This document shows positions 1-8,003 of a stretch of 64,000 bases of DNA, piece by piece. The stretch is taken from NCBI GenBank assembly GCA_038030265.1, contig CM075939.1, forward strand, positions 6,739,253 through 6,803,252. The letters are read 5' to 3'. Made by a program: the position numbers and the translations under genes. Source of the stretch: Corythucha ciliata. Lineage: Eukaryota > Arthropoda > Insecta > Hemiptera > Tingidae. The notes under the pieces were generated by a model. The model worked only from the letters and a program-made list of their open reading frames with translations, did not search any database and was not told the origin of the DNA. Every line of letters starts with the position of its first letter. The first letter of the stretch is position 1.

Positions 1-565
1 AACAATGGAACAGACCTACTTGTCCTGTCTTGTTTGTTGATGTTTTGTGGATGTCAACAAACCACCCCCCAGCCATTCTTATCGTGTTATGTCATAACAC
101 GAAACACGAGACAACCGTGTTCGGCGAAACATCCCGCAAGTGTGGACGGATGCTTGTTTCGTGTTATGGCATAAAAAACTGTTCTGTCTCGTGTTACGAG
201 TATATCCGAAAAAAGTCGGTTTTTCAGACACATCAAAGGGATTTGTTTCGCCATAACACCGAAACAGAAACAAATACAAATGCTCGTACACACTTTCGCC
301 GAAACAAAAAAAGGTTTAGTATACTACTTACTAGTACTAGTACTATGTACTAGTACACTACCTGCAGAAGTTTTCAAATAGACCTGAAAGCTCCTTCAAG
401 AGACTTAACATTAAATCCGTGCCGCCACTCCTGCAAAAATTGAAGAGAATTTGTGATTCGAGTAACGCTTAATGTAAATTGAGAGAATCCGCCGATTGAG
501 ATCGCCGTTTATTTTTCACTCTTAAAGCTGTTTTTTGTGCAACAAACGCCCGGTTCGCGAATATG

Positions 566-646
566 TATGCCACGGTAGCTTCTAGCACGACATCGTCTGA
601 CATCTCGAAGGCTTCTGAGTGCTTAATGTCTGTTTCGCGAGACACA
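566..646 (+). repeat. Inner inverted-repeat arm, left
   Basis: This pairs with 816-893. The two arms share the series GGTAGCTT, GACATC, CTCGAAGG, CTGAGTG and CTGTTTCGCGAGACACA, in reverse complement, with a few mismatches and small indels. Confidence 0.75.
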
Positions 647-815
647 TTTTAGTATCCGTAGTTCAAATGTTTCGGGGTAACAATCCCTTAGTGTGTACAG
701 ACTGCTACGTTGTAGACGCACAACACGAAACACATACGGCGAAACAAGCCGAAACATCTTTTTTGATGTTTCGTGTTTCGTGTTATGACATAACACGATA
801 GTGTGTAGCCGCGGC

Positions 816-893
816 TGTGTCTCGCGAAACAGACGATCAACACTCAGAAACCTTCGAGATGTCAGACGATGAAGTAAAAGCTACCGTGGCTTA
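816..893 (-). repeat. Inner inverted-repeat arm, right
   Basis: Reverse-complement partner of 566-646, lying inside the larger foldback element. Confidence 0.75.
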
Positions 894-950
894 CACAGTC
901 GAGAACCGTGCATTTGTTGCAGAAACAAAATTTTCTTAAAAACCTTTAAA

Positions 951-952
<2 letters not shown>

Positions 953-1002
<50 letters not shown>
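953..1002 (+). repeat. Poly(A) run of 50
   Basis: An uninterrupted run of 50 A lies inside the foldback element, between its inner right arm and its outer right arm. It could be the tail of a retroposed sequence or a slipped homopolymer; no retroposed gene body is visible to its left. Confidence 0.9.
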
Positions 1003-1004
<2 letters not shown>

Positions 1005-1502
1005 GTTTCATCACACGCTCCAACGTCCACGTCCTGCCGAGTCCACGCAACCAAACAAATCCGTTCCCTCGAAGCATCCTGACAGGTTGCACAGGCACCA
1101 CACAACACATAAGCACAGAGCCCGTGAACGGAAACTCCATTTACCATTCACACGCCGAATGCAATAGCTAAAGCGGCGATGTCAACGCGGGGGGCCGAAT
1201 GAAAAAGGGGAAAGAGGAAGAAAGAAGCATTCTGAAGAGATTTGAGTGTCTCGTTAAAACCCGCAGAGCCCTATTTAGAATACTAAACCTTTATAGTTGT
1301 TTCGGCGAAAGTGTGTACGAGCATTTGTACTTGTAGTCTGTTTCGGTGTTGTGTCGAAACAAAACCCTTTGATGTGTCTGAAAAACCGTCTTTTTTCGGA
1401 TACACTCATAACACGAGACAAAACAGTTTTTTATGTCATAACACGAAAGAAGCATCCGTCCACACTTGCGGGATGTTTCGCCAAATACGGTTGTCTCGTG
1501 TG

Positions 1503-1947
1503 ACACCTGTACGTGCTCGGTACAGTTTGCCCTCATTATCCCGCTATTATTTTCGAGTATCTTCCCAAATTTCTTTCCACCAGCTAAAACCATTGTGTTA
1601 TTGTAGTACAGAGGAATCCTTTTCGTGCATAATCCTCCTCTCTTCTTTTCGTTGCTTGCTCCAAGATGATGTAGGACTGAATTAGGCTGTGTGGTCAACT
1701 CACCCTTTTTTCATTATAATTTCTGATCGACGTACTCGAAAACAGACAGAATTTATTCACACTGAGAAAATAAACGTGATTGTAGAGGGCTATTAGGACA
1801 AAAATATGTTTGATCAGTGCACTTTGAAGGACATTTTGTGCTCTTCATCATTTACTGCAAACATACGCCCCCGAATGAAACCCCAAAATTTCATCGACTT
1901 CGGAATTGTGTCCAGGTATACTCCTAAAAATGTACACCCGACTGCTG
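1503..1947. other. No recognised feature
   Basis: Unique-looking AT-rich DNA. No ORF with recognisable content and no clear repeat structure was seen. Confidence 0.5.
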
Positions 1948-2200
1948 GGCTTACCCAAGTAGCAAAGATCCTTTAAAAAATATTTATTAAATATTTTTTT
2001 TAATTTTAAAGTTTTGATCTCCAAATATTTGAGGACAAAATATTTTTTAAACTTTTAATAAATACGTGACTACAATAGTTTTTTCACCAAATATATGTCA
2101 ATTGTTTTCAAATGTTTTTTAAACAAATTTGGATACAAAATGTTTGAACAAAGTTTAATTGAACCTGATTTTTTAAATATATGTTTTCGCGTAAAATTCA
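1948..2200 (+). repeat. AT-rich dispersed repeat, copy 1
   Basis: It starts with ACCCAAGTAGCAA and continues as AT-rich sequence with repeated AAA-C-TTT-ATAAA words, ending near TATGTTTTCG. A diverged copy in inverted orientation occurs at 14811-15060, with the matching end words CTACTTGGGT and AACATATTTTAAA. It is probably an old non-autonomous DNA element; no coding capacity. Confidence 0.5.
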
Positions 2201-2789
2201 AGTGAGATTACAATCGTACATACCGAGGATATTCCGCTTATCTCCACCTAATCGGGCCCAGGTTGTTTTTCTGTCACAATTAGCGGCTGCCCACATTAAA
2301 GGTAGGGAGAAATAAATAGATAATTAGTTTTTATGAGTTTTATGAATTTGATTCAAAATTCGAGGAAAATCAAAATTGAAATTCGGGCTCTGCTGGGCAA
2401 GTCTCAAGACGTCAAGACTATAGGTTTCATATGAGATAATGAAAAATGAAATATTCCAAGGCGCGTAAAACGGTGAGGGGTTACTGGGCGAGGGGTAGTA
2501 CTTGCATGCCCCCATAAGCTGAGTGGGGGTCAGGACAGGAAGGCACAAGGACCCTTATGATGAGACGGACCTGCACCCCCTGCTTTTTGTACGAGTCATC
2601 ACTAACTTTTTCAGTTTTTCTTCCCCTACCCACGGTCTGCTCACACGCTTCGAAAACTTCTTTCTTCGTTTTTTCCGCCCACATGGTACATGGGCACGTG
2701 GTGGGAAGCTGGGCTATGGGCGACACCGCGACAGAGCCAGTTTAGTAATAATTCAGTTCGTTCGTCCGTTGATTGCGCGAATATAAAGT
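2201..2789. other. No recognised feature
   Basis: Contains short overlapping ORFs on both strands (about 74-87 codons at 2324-2786) with no recognisable domain; I treat them as chance ORFs. Confidence 0.45.
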
Positions 2790-2835
2790 GAATGTGAGAT
2801 TAATTTTTGATTGTATCGTGAATGTTAAAAGATTT

Positions 2836-2899
2836 AGGTAATTGATTAATTAATTGAGTAAAACATTCTTTAATTATATTCAAACATGCCGACTAGTTT
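2836..2899 (-). repeat. PLE terminal repeat, left copy
   Basis: A 64-bp sequence matching 4008-4071 in reverse complement almost perfectly. It contains GCCGACTAGTTT and the AT-rich word ATTGATTAATTAATTGAG. Confidence 0.85.
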
Positions 2900-2926
2900 C
2901 GGGGTTAAATGCACCCCATTTTCAAG
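2884..2926 (-). ncRNA. Hammerhead-ribozyme-like motif of the PLE end
   Basis: On the minus strand CTTGAAAA is followed by a stem (GGGGT / AACCCC around a six-base loop) and then by CGAAAC and the GTCGGCATG end. Penelope-like elements often carry hammerhead motifs in their terminal repeats. Stem II and the GAAA box are present. The CUGAUGA core is degenerate, so self-cleavage is doubtful. Confidence 0.45.
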
Positions 2927-3003
2927 GCATCCGTAGGTCTAAAAAAAAAAAAAAAAAAAACAACTAAAATAACTTAAAGGAGACATAACAACAATTAAGC
3001 TCG

Positions 3004-3131
3004 GTGCACACGATGCATTTTTCGAAGCATGTTTACTTGCATGGTGAAAAAAAACATATGATCCACAGCAGTGACCGGATGTTTTTTAGAACAAGCAGGC
3101 CATCATGCTTCAAAAAAATGCATCGTGTGCC
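3004..3131. mobile_element. Small hairpin MITE inside the PLE
   Basis: Inverted arms of about 28 bp (TGCACACGATGCATTTTT...GAAGCATG at 3004-3031, complement at 3104-3131) flank about 72 bp. There is no coding capacity. A related word, GGTGCACACGATGAATTC, occurs at 26475. The target duplication is unclear. Confidence 0.6.
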
Positions 3132-3479
3132 CCGACTTTAGTCCCAGCTCTCAAAAACAACAAACAACCAGCAAAATACTCACATCTCCCCGTCACATGT
3201 CAAAAACCCACACATCCAACAATCCTGTTGATAGACAGGTAATCCAGGAAACTTGTTTCTTCACTGAACCCTTTAAACACAGCGATAATCATTCAAGATT
3301 GGGAGCCACTCCCCCTCAACCCATTCTCGTATTTGCTTTTCCCACCGCTTCTCTTATACATTGCTAAAACATTACAATACGGTTCTACCCCCACACTATC
3401 CAACTGGAAATTGACAGTTCCCCCTCCCCATATTTATGTGCAATTTTTCTAAAACTCTCAATTTTTCACAATTATTCAC

Positions 3480-3651
3480 AATACACTTACGTCTTTAAAG
3501 TTAAAAATATGCCCCGTTTTATGATGTTCACTAAGCCCAGTATTATTTTTTCCATTTTTAGTATCAAATTGTGTTGTGCTATTCTATTTTTCAACTTTTG
3601 CGTAGTCATCCCTATGTAGTAATTTTCACACCCCCCACAATCAATTTTATA
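3480..3651 (-). pseudogene. PLE GIY-YIG endonuclease remnant
   Basis: Reading the minus strand from 3651 gives YKIDCGGCENYYIGMTTQ, followed by LKNRIAQH. This matches the PLE endonuclease layout: a CxxC pair, the YIG half of the GIY-YIG signature, then a helix with Arg and His. A further frameshift leads into GLSEHHKTGHIFNF, which resembles the conserved His-containing tail. It is broken by at least two frameshifts and so is not functional. Confidence 0.65.
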
Positions 3652-4021
3652 TACTATTCAGTATATAAAAGTAGTTATTCTTTTGAGTAATATTGTCTTT
3701 ATCTTTAACAGCAGGAAAAATATTCTTAAGTGAATTATTCAGTTTAAAAGCTAAATTTATGTTATTAACTATACAAAATTCTTTTAATAAATTTTTAATC
3801 GTATACGAAATTCCTTCTATAAACGTGATACTCATCGTACACCCTTCATTTTTATTCACAACCTCCCTTTCAGCATTGTTATTCAGCTTTAATTTGTTAA
3901 TCTCACTTTTAACAAGTTTTTTTACTAACATAGGAGGGTAATCGTTCTTTATAAACATATTTTCTATCTTTTTCATGTTATCTTCATGAAAATAATCCTC
4001 ACTTAGCAAACTAGTCGGCAT
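3647..4021 (-). pseudogene. PLE ORF remnant: linker before the GIY-YIG endonuclease
   Basis: An open frame of 124 codons, with its ATG inside the right terminal repeat. It is Lys/Asn-rich, with a YPP..LV motif near residue 28-33 and a later stretch ending FPAVKDKDN. This resembles the region between the RT and GIY-YIG domains of Penelope-like elements, where a conserved KD dipeptide precedes the endonuclease. The frame ends just before the endonuclease core, which continues one frame away (3480-3651). No RT lies upstream, so this is a 5'-truncated fragment. Assignment rests on motif order only. Confidence 0.55.
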
Positions 4022-4071
4022 GTTTGAATATAATTAAAGAATGTTTTACTCAATTAATTAATCAATTACCT
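4008..4071 (+). repeat. PLE terminal repeat, right copy
   Basis: Inverted copy of 2836-2899. It abuts the right 13-bp direct repeat exactly, which supports it as an element end. Confidence 0.85.
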
Positions 4072-4084
4072 GAATGTGAGATTA

Positions 4085-4605
4085 TTTGCGAGTACATACT
4101 TGTTTTTCGAGAACTGCTGGTGAGTACTCTACTATTCATTATTTTATACTTTTTACTTCACGTTATGCTGACAAATTAGATTTATCATTGTGGAACACTT
4201 TACTAAAAAACGAATATAAGGTCCGTTCCATAGTTTGAAAAGTGCTACACTAGCACTGGAGATCACGTTTTTAATCAAACAACTTTTATGAATAAATGTA
4301 TAGAAAGAATGGATACGTAGTTCGAGTTCATATAGTAGTGGTTGCACTTGTTAAAAAATGTTTTGGGCCAATATTATTTTCACTTGAAAGTGTTGAAGAT
4401 TATGATAGGGATTATTAGTTTTTTATGTTCACGATGGGCTTTTTCCTCTGGAGCTGCGGTATACCATTGGGGGGGGGGGGCATAGAGGTTTTGATAGTAA
4501 AGTGCATTAATTTGGTCTCGTCCGCTAATCGTGTCAAATAATCGCGATACATTTTGCCGATGACTTATTTAGGTCGTGTAGAACAAGACCAGCCCCCCAA
4601 TTCTG
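4085..4605. other. No recognised feature
   Basis: AT-rich sequence with a poly-G run near 4470-4480. No supported gene. Confidence 0.45.
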
Positions 4606-4743
4606 TAAAGCCACCTTCACATGCGGGCTGTGACAGCTTAAGCTTTGAGCTGTAGCCAATCAAAGAGCCGCCCGCGTTTGAATTAATTATATTTCATTGG
4701 ACACAGCTGAGCTTTTTTCAGATCAAATGTGAAGCCGGCTTAA
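4606..4743. mobile_element. Short MITE-like hairpin
   Basis: The ends TAAAGCCACCTTCACATG and CAAATGTGAAGCCGGCTTAA form imperfect inverted repeats of about 20 bp around a 138-bp unit with further partial pairing (AGCTTAAGCTTTGAGCTG against CAGCTGAGCTT). No coding capacity. Confidence 0.45.
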
Positions 4744-4785
4744 CTCTTAACGCGTGCATTAGCAAATTTTAGCATATATAACGAT

Positions 4786-4935
4786 TGCTCATCACTGCTG
4801 ATAAAGCGTAGCCATCAAATAGGCTCCTACGTCGATGAGAGAGGTGGAGTTTCAAAGTAAATACCGGAAGAGAGTTGTGTTGCCATAACGATACAAGGAG
4901 AGGGACAGGGTGATAAAAATGTCTGTGGGAAAAAA
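4786..4935 (-). repeat. Dispersed repeat E, copy 1
   Basis: Matches 37080-37235 in inverted orientation over about 150 bp. Shared words, in complement, include GATTGCTCATCACTGCTGAT, TGGAGTTTCAAAGTAAATAC, AGAGAGTTGTGTTGCCATAA and AAGGAGAGGGA. No coding content seen. Confidence 0.7.
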
Positions 4936-5035
4936 TGTCTCTAAACCCGTTTCCAAGGACGCTGAATAAGAAATAACACTATCCCGCCGTAGCAACCGCA
5001 TCTTGCGCCATTTTCTCACGGGTTCGTAAAACCCG

Positions 5036-5343
5036 AGTTATATAGAGAAAAATCCATTATATTACCATATATGGTCACAAAACTTCCAGATCTTTCTCAA
5101 GTCTTGTACAGTTTCTAGGAATTGTTTTCCTCTTTAATAAAATTCTAGACTTTTCCCAAGGAAAGCTTTTAAATACTCCCTCCACCTTTATTGAGCAGTT
5201 CAGTTCAGTTTCAGTCTTGACAGAGTGATTAAGTTGTTAAGTGCGGTTAATAAAAGTTCTTTTTGTCGTGTAGTAACTGTTAAAATTGGTTTGTGAAATA
5301 AAAACTTTTTAAAAACCTAAAGTGGCCGACCATTAATTTAACT
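5036..5343 (+). repeat. 5' LTR
   Basis: 308 bp, beginning AGTTATATAG and ending AATTTAACT, matching 12163-12470 base for base as read. The repeated CAGTTCAGTT words near 5202-5215 resemble arthropod initiator sequence, and AATAAA-type signals lie in the second half. The exact U3/R/U5 borders cannot be fixed by eye. Confidence 0.95.
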
Positions 5344-5363
5344 GGCGCCCGAAGAACAGGGAC
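5343..5363 (+). promoter_or_regulatory. Primer-binding site
   Basis: TGGCGCCCGA starts on the last T of the LTR, as in errantiviruses, and is followed by AGAACAGGGAC. It resembles the complement of a tRNA-Lys 3' end, with two extra bases in the middle relative to the familiar lysine-type site. The primer tRNA is therefore an inference. Confidence 0.7.
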
Positions 5364-5783
5364 AGTAGCGTGAAAAGTGAAAGTTCAGTTGATTGGTATC
5401 TTCGGTAAATCAAAAAACCTTTCGGCAACAGAGAAAAGTCGATTGGCCCTCTTCAATATTTGCCAAAACCTTTCAACTACTTCGCACTGCTACTGAAGGA
5501 AAAGTCGCCCACAGAAAAACAAACAAAGGCAGAAAATCTACACGAAAAGACGCCCAAAGTACTCCTCAAAGTATTTTTTTGGGACTTCCCTCACCACAAA
5601 GAGCGCTTCTAATTTCTCAGAAGCCTGGCGAGGCCAACAACACCGCCACAACACGATACCACCGCAAAGACTGTGAGTTGAACGACTCATCTTTTTTCTT
5701 CTTCTTCTTTCCAATTCTTCTCCTCCTTCGTTTCATTTTTTTTATTATTATTGTTAAGAGAAATAAGCAAAACAAAAACAACA
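5364..5783 (+). promoter_or_regulatory. Provirus leader with candidate splice donor
   Basis: About 420 bp between the primer-binding site and gag. It contains a strong splice-donor match, ACT|GTGAGT, with GT at 5673-5674, which could join to the acceptor at 10499 to make env mRNA. The 139-codon open frame across this stretch begins at TTG, not ATG, and ends in polypyrimidine-encoded Phe/Leu/Ile; I treat it as non-coding. Confidence 0.5.
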
Positions 5784-6932
5784 ATGGCAAATGCAAAAGT
5801 TCCCCAAATTAGTCATGTTTTAAGAAAAGAAGATTATGACCACATTCCGAATTTTGACGGTAACCCAAATGATTTAGTATATTTTGTAACGACTGTAGAA
5901 GCCGTATTCAATGTTGTATGTGACGCGATCGTTCAGGAAAGAACTCAAAATCACTTTCTTTTATTAAACAAAATAAAATCTAAATTAGTAGGACCAGCTC
6001 AGTCTTTAATACTAGGTAGAGAGATTGGAACTCTAAATGAACTATTAAGCTTGTTAAAGAAAAATTTTGCTGATTCCAGAAGTTTTGAGTCTTTAAAAAA
6101 TGAGATTTATAATTCCAAACCCTTTCAAAAGGAACAACCGGCAGATTATTTAACTCGTCTTGAAAGCATTAGACACCTTATTTACGCGAGATTAAAGATT
6201 GATGGATTATCAGACCAAAATTTAGAATCTACCCTTGCATATACAGAGAAAGAAATCATTCACCATTTATATTCGACCCTTCCTTGGCAACTAACAAATC
6301 ATATAATGACGTTTGATCCTAAATCTCTAGAGGAATTTAGAAACATCCTCAATACAAAATGTTCTTTTATTATTGACCAAATTTATTCCAGAAATAAATT
6401 TTCCACGTTCGAAAGACCAAATAAAATTTTTAAAAATCATAATCCGAATTACTCCAAGCTCCAGCATAATTTTTCACAGTTCAGCAACCCCCAAAATTTC
6501 CAAAGAAATTGTAATAATTTTCAACCTCATCAAACTTTTAATAATCCTTTTCAAAGTTTTAACAGGCCTACCCAAAATTTTAATTTTCCACCTGCAAGAG
6601 ACGCCAATCCCCAGCGATTTTCTAATTTCCGTCAGTATAATAACAATCAAAATTCACCACCATTCCAGTCACAAAATACTGTTTCAATGCGAACAGTTGG
6701 GAGCCCTAATTTTAGGAATCACAATCATCCACCTCATGCGTCTCATCAAATGAATTATGTCGAAGCCAACTCCCCTGATGAGGCACCTCAATTTCAAAAT
6801 TCACAATTAAAGGAAGTTCAAGAGTTGAAAGAAAAAATCAATCGAATGGAAGATACTTTTTTCGCGAATGGCAGCGGTCAGATGAGCTGCGTAAGGCCAA
6901 CATCATTCCCCAATTTCAACTCCATTGTGTAA
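5784..6932 (+). CDS. gag: Gag polyprotein of the provirus
   Basis: 382 residues from the ATG at 5784, which sits in a good context (ACAACAATGG); the same frame is open upstream to 5751 but without an ATG. Gag forms the intracellular particle shell and packages RNA. The N-terminal two-thirds is helical in character and carries the FDGNPNDL and RLESIRHLIYARL stretches typical of insect gypsy gags. The C-terminal third is rich in Asn, Gln, Phe and Pro. There is no CCHC zinc knuckle, which is usual for errantivirus gag. It overlaps the pol frame (-1) from 6782 to 6932, and a slippery heptamer lies in the overlap. The frame is intact. Confidence 0.9.
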   Translation: MANAKVPQISHVLRKEDYDHIPNFDGNPNDLVYFVTTVEAVFNVVCDAIVQERTQNHFLLLNKIKSKLVGPAQSLILGREIGTLNELLSLLKKNFADSRSFESLKNEIYNSKPFQKEQPADYLTRLESIRHLIYARLKIDGLSDQNLESTLAYTEKEIIHHLYSTLPWQLTNHIMTFDPKSLEEFRNILNTKCSFIIDQIYSRNKFSTFERPNKIFKNHNPNYSKLQHNFSQFSNPQNFQRNCNNFQPHQTFNNPFQSFNRPTQNFNFPPARDANPQRFSNFRQYNNNQNSPPFQSQNTVSMRTVGSPNFRNHNHPPHASHQMNYVEANSPDEAPQFQNSQLKEVQELKEKINRMEDTFFANGSGQMSCVRPTSFPNFNSIV

Positions 6933-8002
6933 GCCAATCCTTACCCTATTATGAAGACGAAAAAAATTTAAAATGGTTAATAGACACTGGTTCCGAATTT
7001 AACTATGTCCACCCAGAAAAAGTAAAATCAGATTGCCGTCGTTTCAATGAAAAATTTGCAGTGACCACCCCCGCTGGTAGAGCAGAAGGAAATGAGTACG
7101 TCATTATAAATTTAAAGCAACATTTTGAAGTAGATGCATGGGCTAAGTTTTATATTTTCAATTTCTCCGAAAATTATGATGTCCTGATAGGCAACAAAAC
7201 ATTGAAAGATTTAAATGCTATCCTAGACTTTACGGATAATTCTCTCACAATTAATGATAAAAAAATATTGTTAAAGGACACGATTGATAAGAAAGATTTA
7301 AATCAGAAAAATAATTTTAAAAGGGAATTTACGGATAAGAAAGTGGAAAATAAAAATAAAGAAAGTTCTAGAGAACTGTTAGCTATTTGTCCAATGGAAA
7401 TTGATGAAGTAAAAACTAACTTTAGTGAAACCTACGATAATTTTATCGATGAAAAACATTTAAATTTAAGTTTAAGTGAAATCATAAACGATATTCCCCA
7501 TTTAATAAGAACAGACCATTTGATTCACGAAGAAAAAATGGCAATAATTAACCTTCTAAAAACTTTTCCTGGAATAATTAAGAGAGAACAAGATTTACTA
7601 AGTGCCACTAATTTGATTAAGCACACAATCAGAACTAAAGACGAAATCCCAGTATATTCTAGAAATTATAGGTACCCCCAAATTTACAGAGAAGATATAA
7701 AAAAGGAAATAGAAACTTTGTTGAAAAATAAAATAATTCGGCCTTCTAATTCACCATACAACTCCCCCATATGGGTCGTTCCCAAAAAGCCAGACGCTTC
7801 TGGTAAAAGAAAAATAAGAATGGTCATTGACTTCAGAAAAATTAACGAAAAAACCATTGATGACAAGTTCCCAATGCCTGTTATAGAAGACCTTTTTGGT
7901 AAAATAGGTAGAGCTAAATACTTTAGCACAATTGATTTAGCTTCTGGGTTTCACCAGATAGAAATGGACCCTAATTCAATCGAAAAAACTGCTTTTAGTT
8001 AG
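6782..8002 (+). pseudogene. pol: Pol, upstream part: protease and N-terminal RT
   Basis: Frame -1 to gag, open from 6782, no ATG needed if made by frameshifting. It contains an aspartic protease with the LIDTGSEF active-site motif (codons near 6977-6997), a linker, then the RT fingers and palm: a PYNSPIWVVPKK stretch, RMVIDFRKIN, FSTIDLASGFHQIEM and KTAFS. The frame is cut by a tag stop at 8000-8002, caused by a tandem TAGT duplication (7996-7999 and 8000-8003). RT continues in another frame from 8004. The protease and first RT blocks have no other damage that I can see. Confidence 0.9.
6857..6890 (+). promoter_or_regulatory. Candidate -1 gag-pol frameshift site
   Basis: T TTT TTC at 6857-6863 is in the correct phase for gag (ACT TTT TTC). 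After a 7-base spacer comes a stem, GCAGC at 6871-6875 with GCTGC at 6886-6890, possibly extended by TC/GA pairing in the loop. Pol is in the -1 frame relative to gag and is open from 6782, so a slip here would make Gag-Pol. Confidence 0.65.
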
Positions 8003-8003
8003 T

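Larger units (their letters stand above)
104..1502. mobile_element. Nested foldback (inverted-repeat) element
   Basis: Outer arms at 104-326 and 1276-1502 are inverted copies of each other; both carry, in opposite orientation, the same series of GAAACA/TGTTTCG-rich words. A second, inner pair of arms lies at 566-646 and 816-893 and matches for most of its length, including the word GACATCTCGAAGG and its complement. A short stem sits at the centre (CGAAACATC at 750-758, GATGTTTCG at 765-773). No transposase is visible; the short ORFs through the arms are mirror translations of the repeat. It is best called a non-autonomous foldback or MITE-like element. I could not settle the superfamily or a target duplication. 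Confidence 0.7.
2803..4071 (-). mobile_element. Degraded Penelope-like element (PLE) insertion
   Basis: The unit is bounded by a 13-bp direct repeat, GAATGTGAGATTA, at 2790-2802 and 4072-4084, which looks like a target-site duplication. Inside are 64-bp inverted copies at 2836-2899 and 4008-4071. On the minus strand the right part encodes the linker and GIY-YIG region typical of Penelope-like retroelements, but no reverse transcriptase is left. Inverted copies of terminal sequence are known for PLEs. A poly(A) run (2941-2960) and a small hairpin element (3004-3131) also lie inside. The insertion is clearly dead. Confidence 0.65.

Noticed and set aside
881..1147. Minus-strand ORF with a long Phe run
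   Set aside because: The Phe run is the translated poly(A) tract at 953-1002.
1291..1698. 135-codon minus-strand ORF and its counterpart at 30-353
   Set aside because: They are mirror translations of the two inverted arms of the foldback element, with no recognisable domain.
5393..5812. 139-codon ORF before gag
   Set aside because: It starts at TTG, lies in the provirus leader, and its C-terminal half is polypyrimidine-encoded; better explained as untranslated leader.
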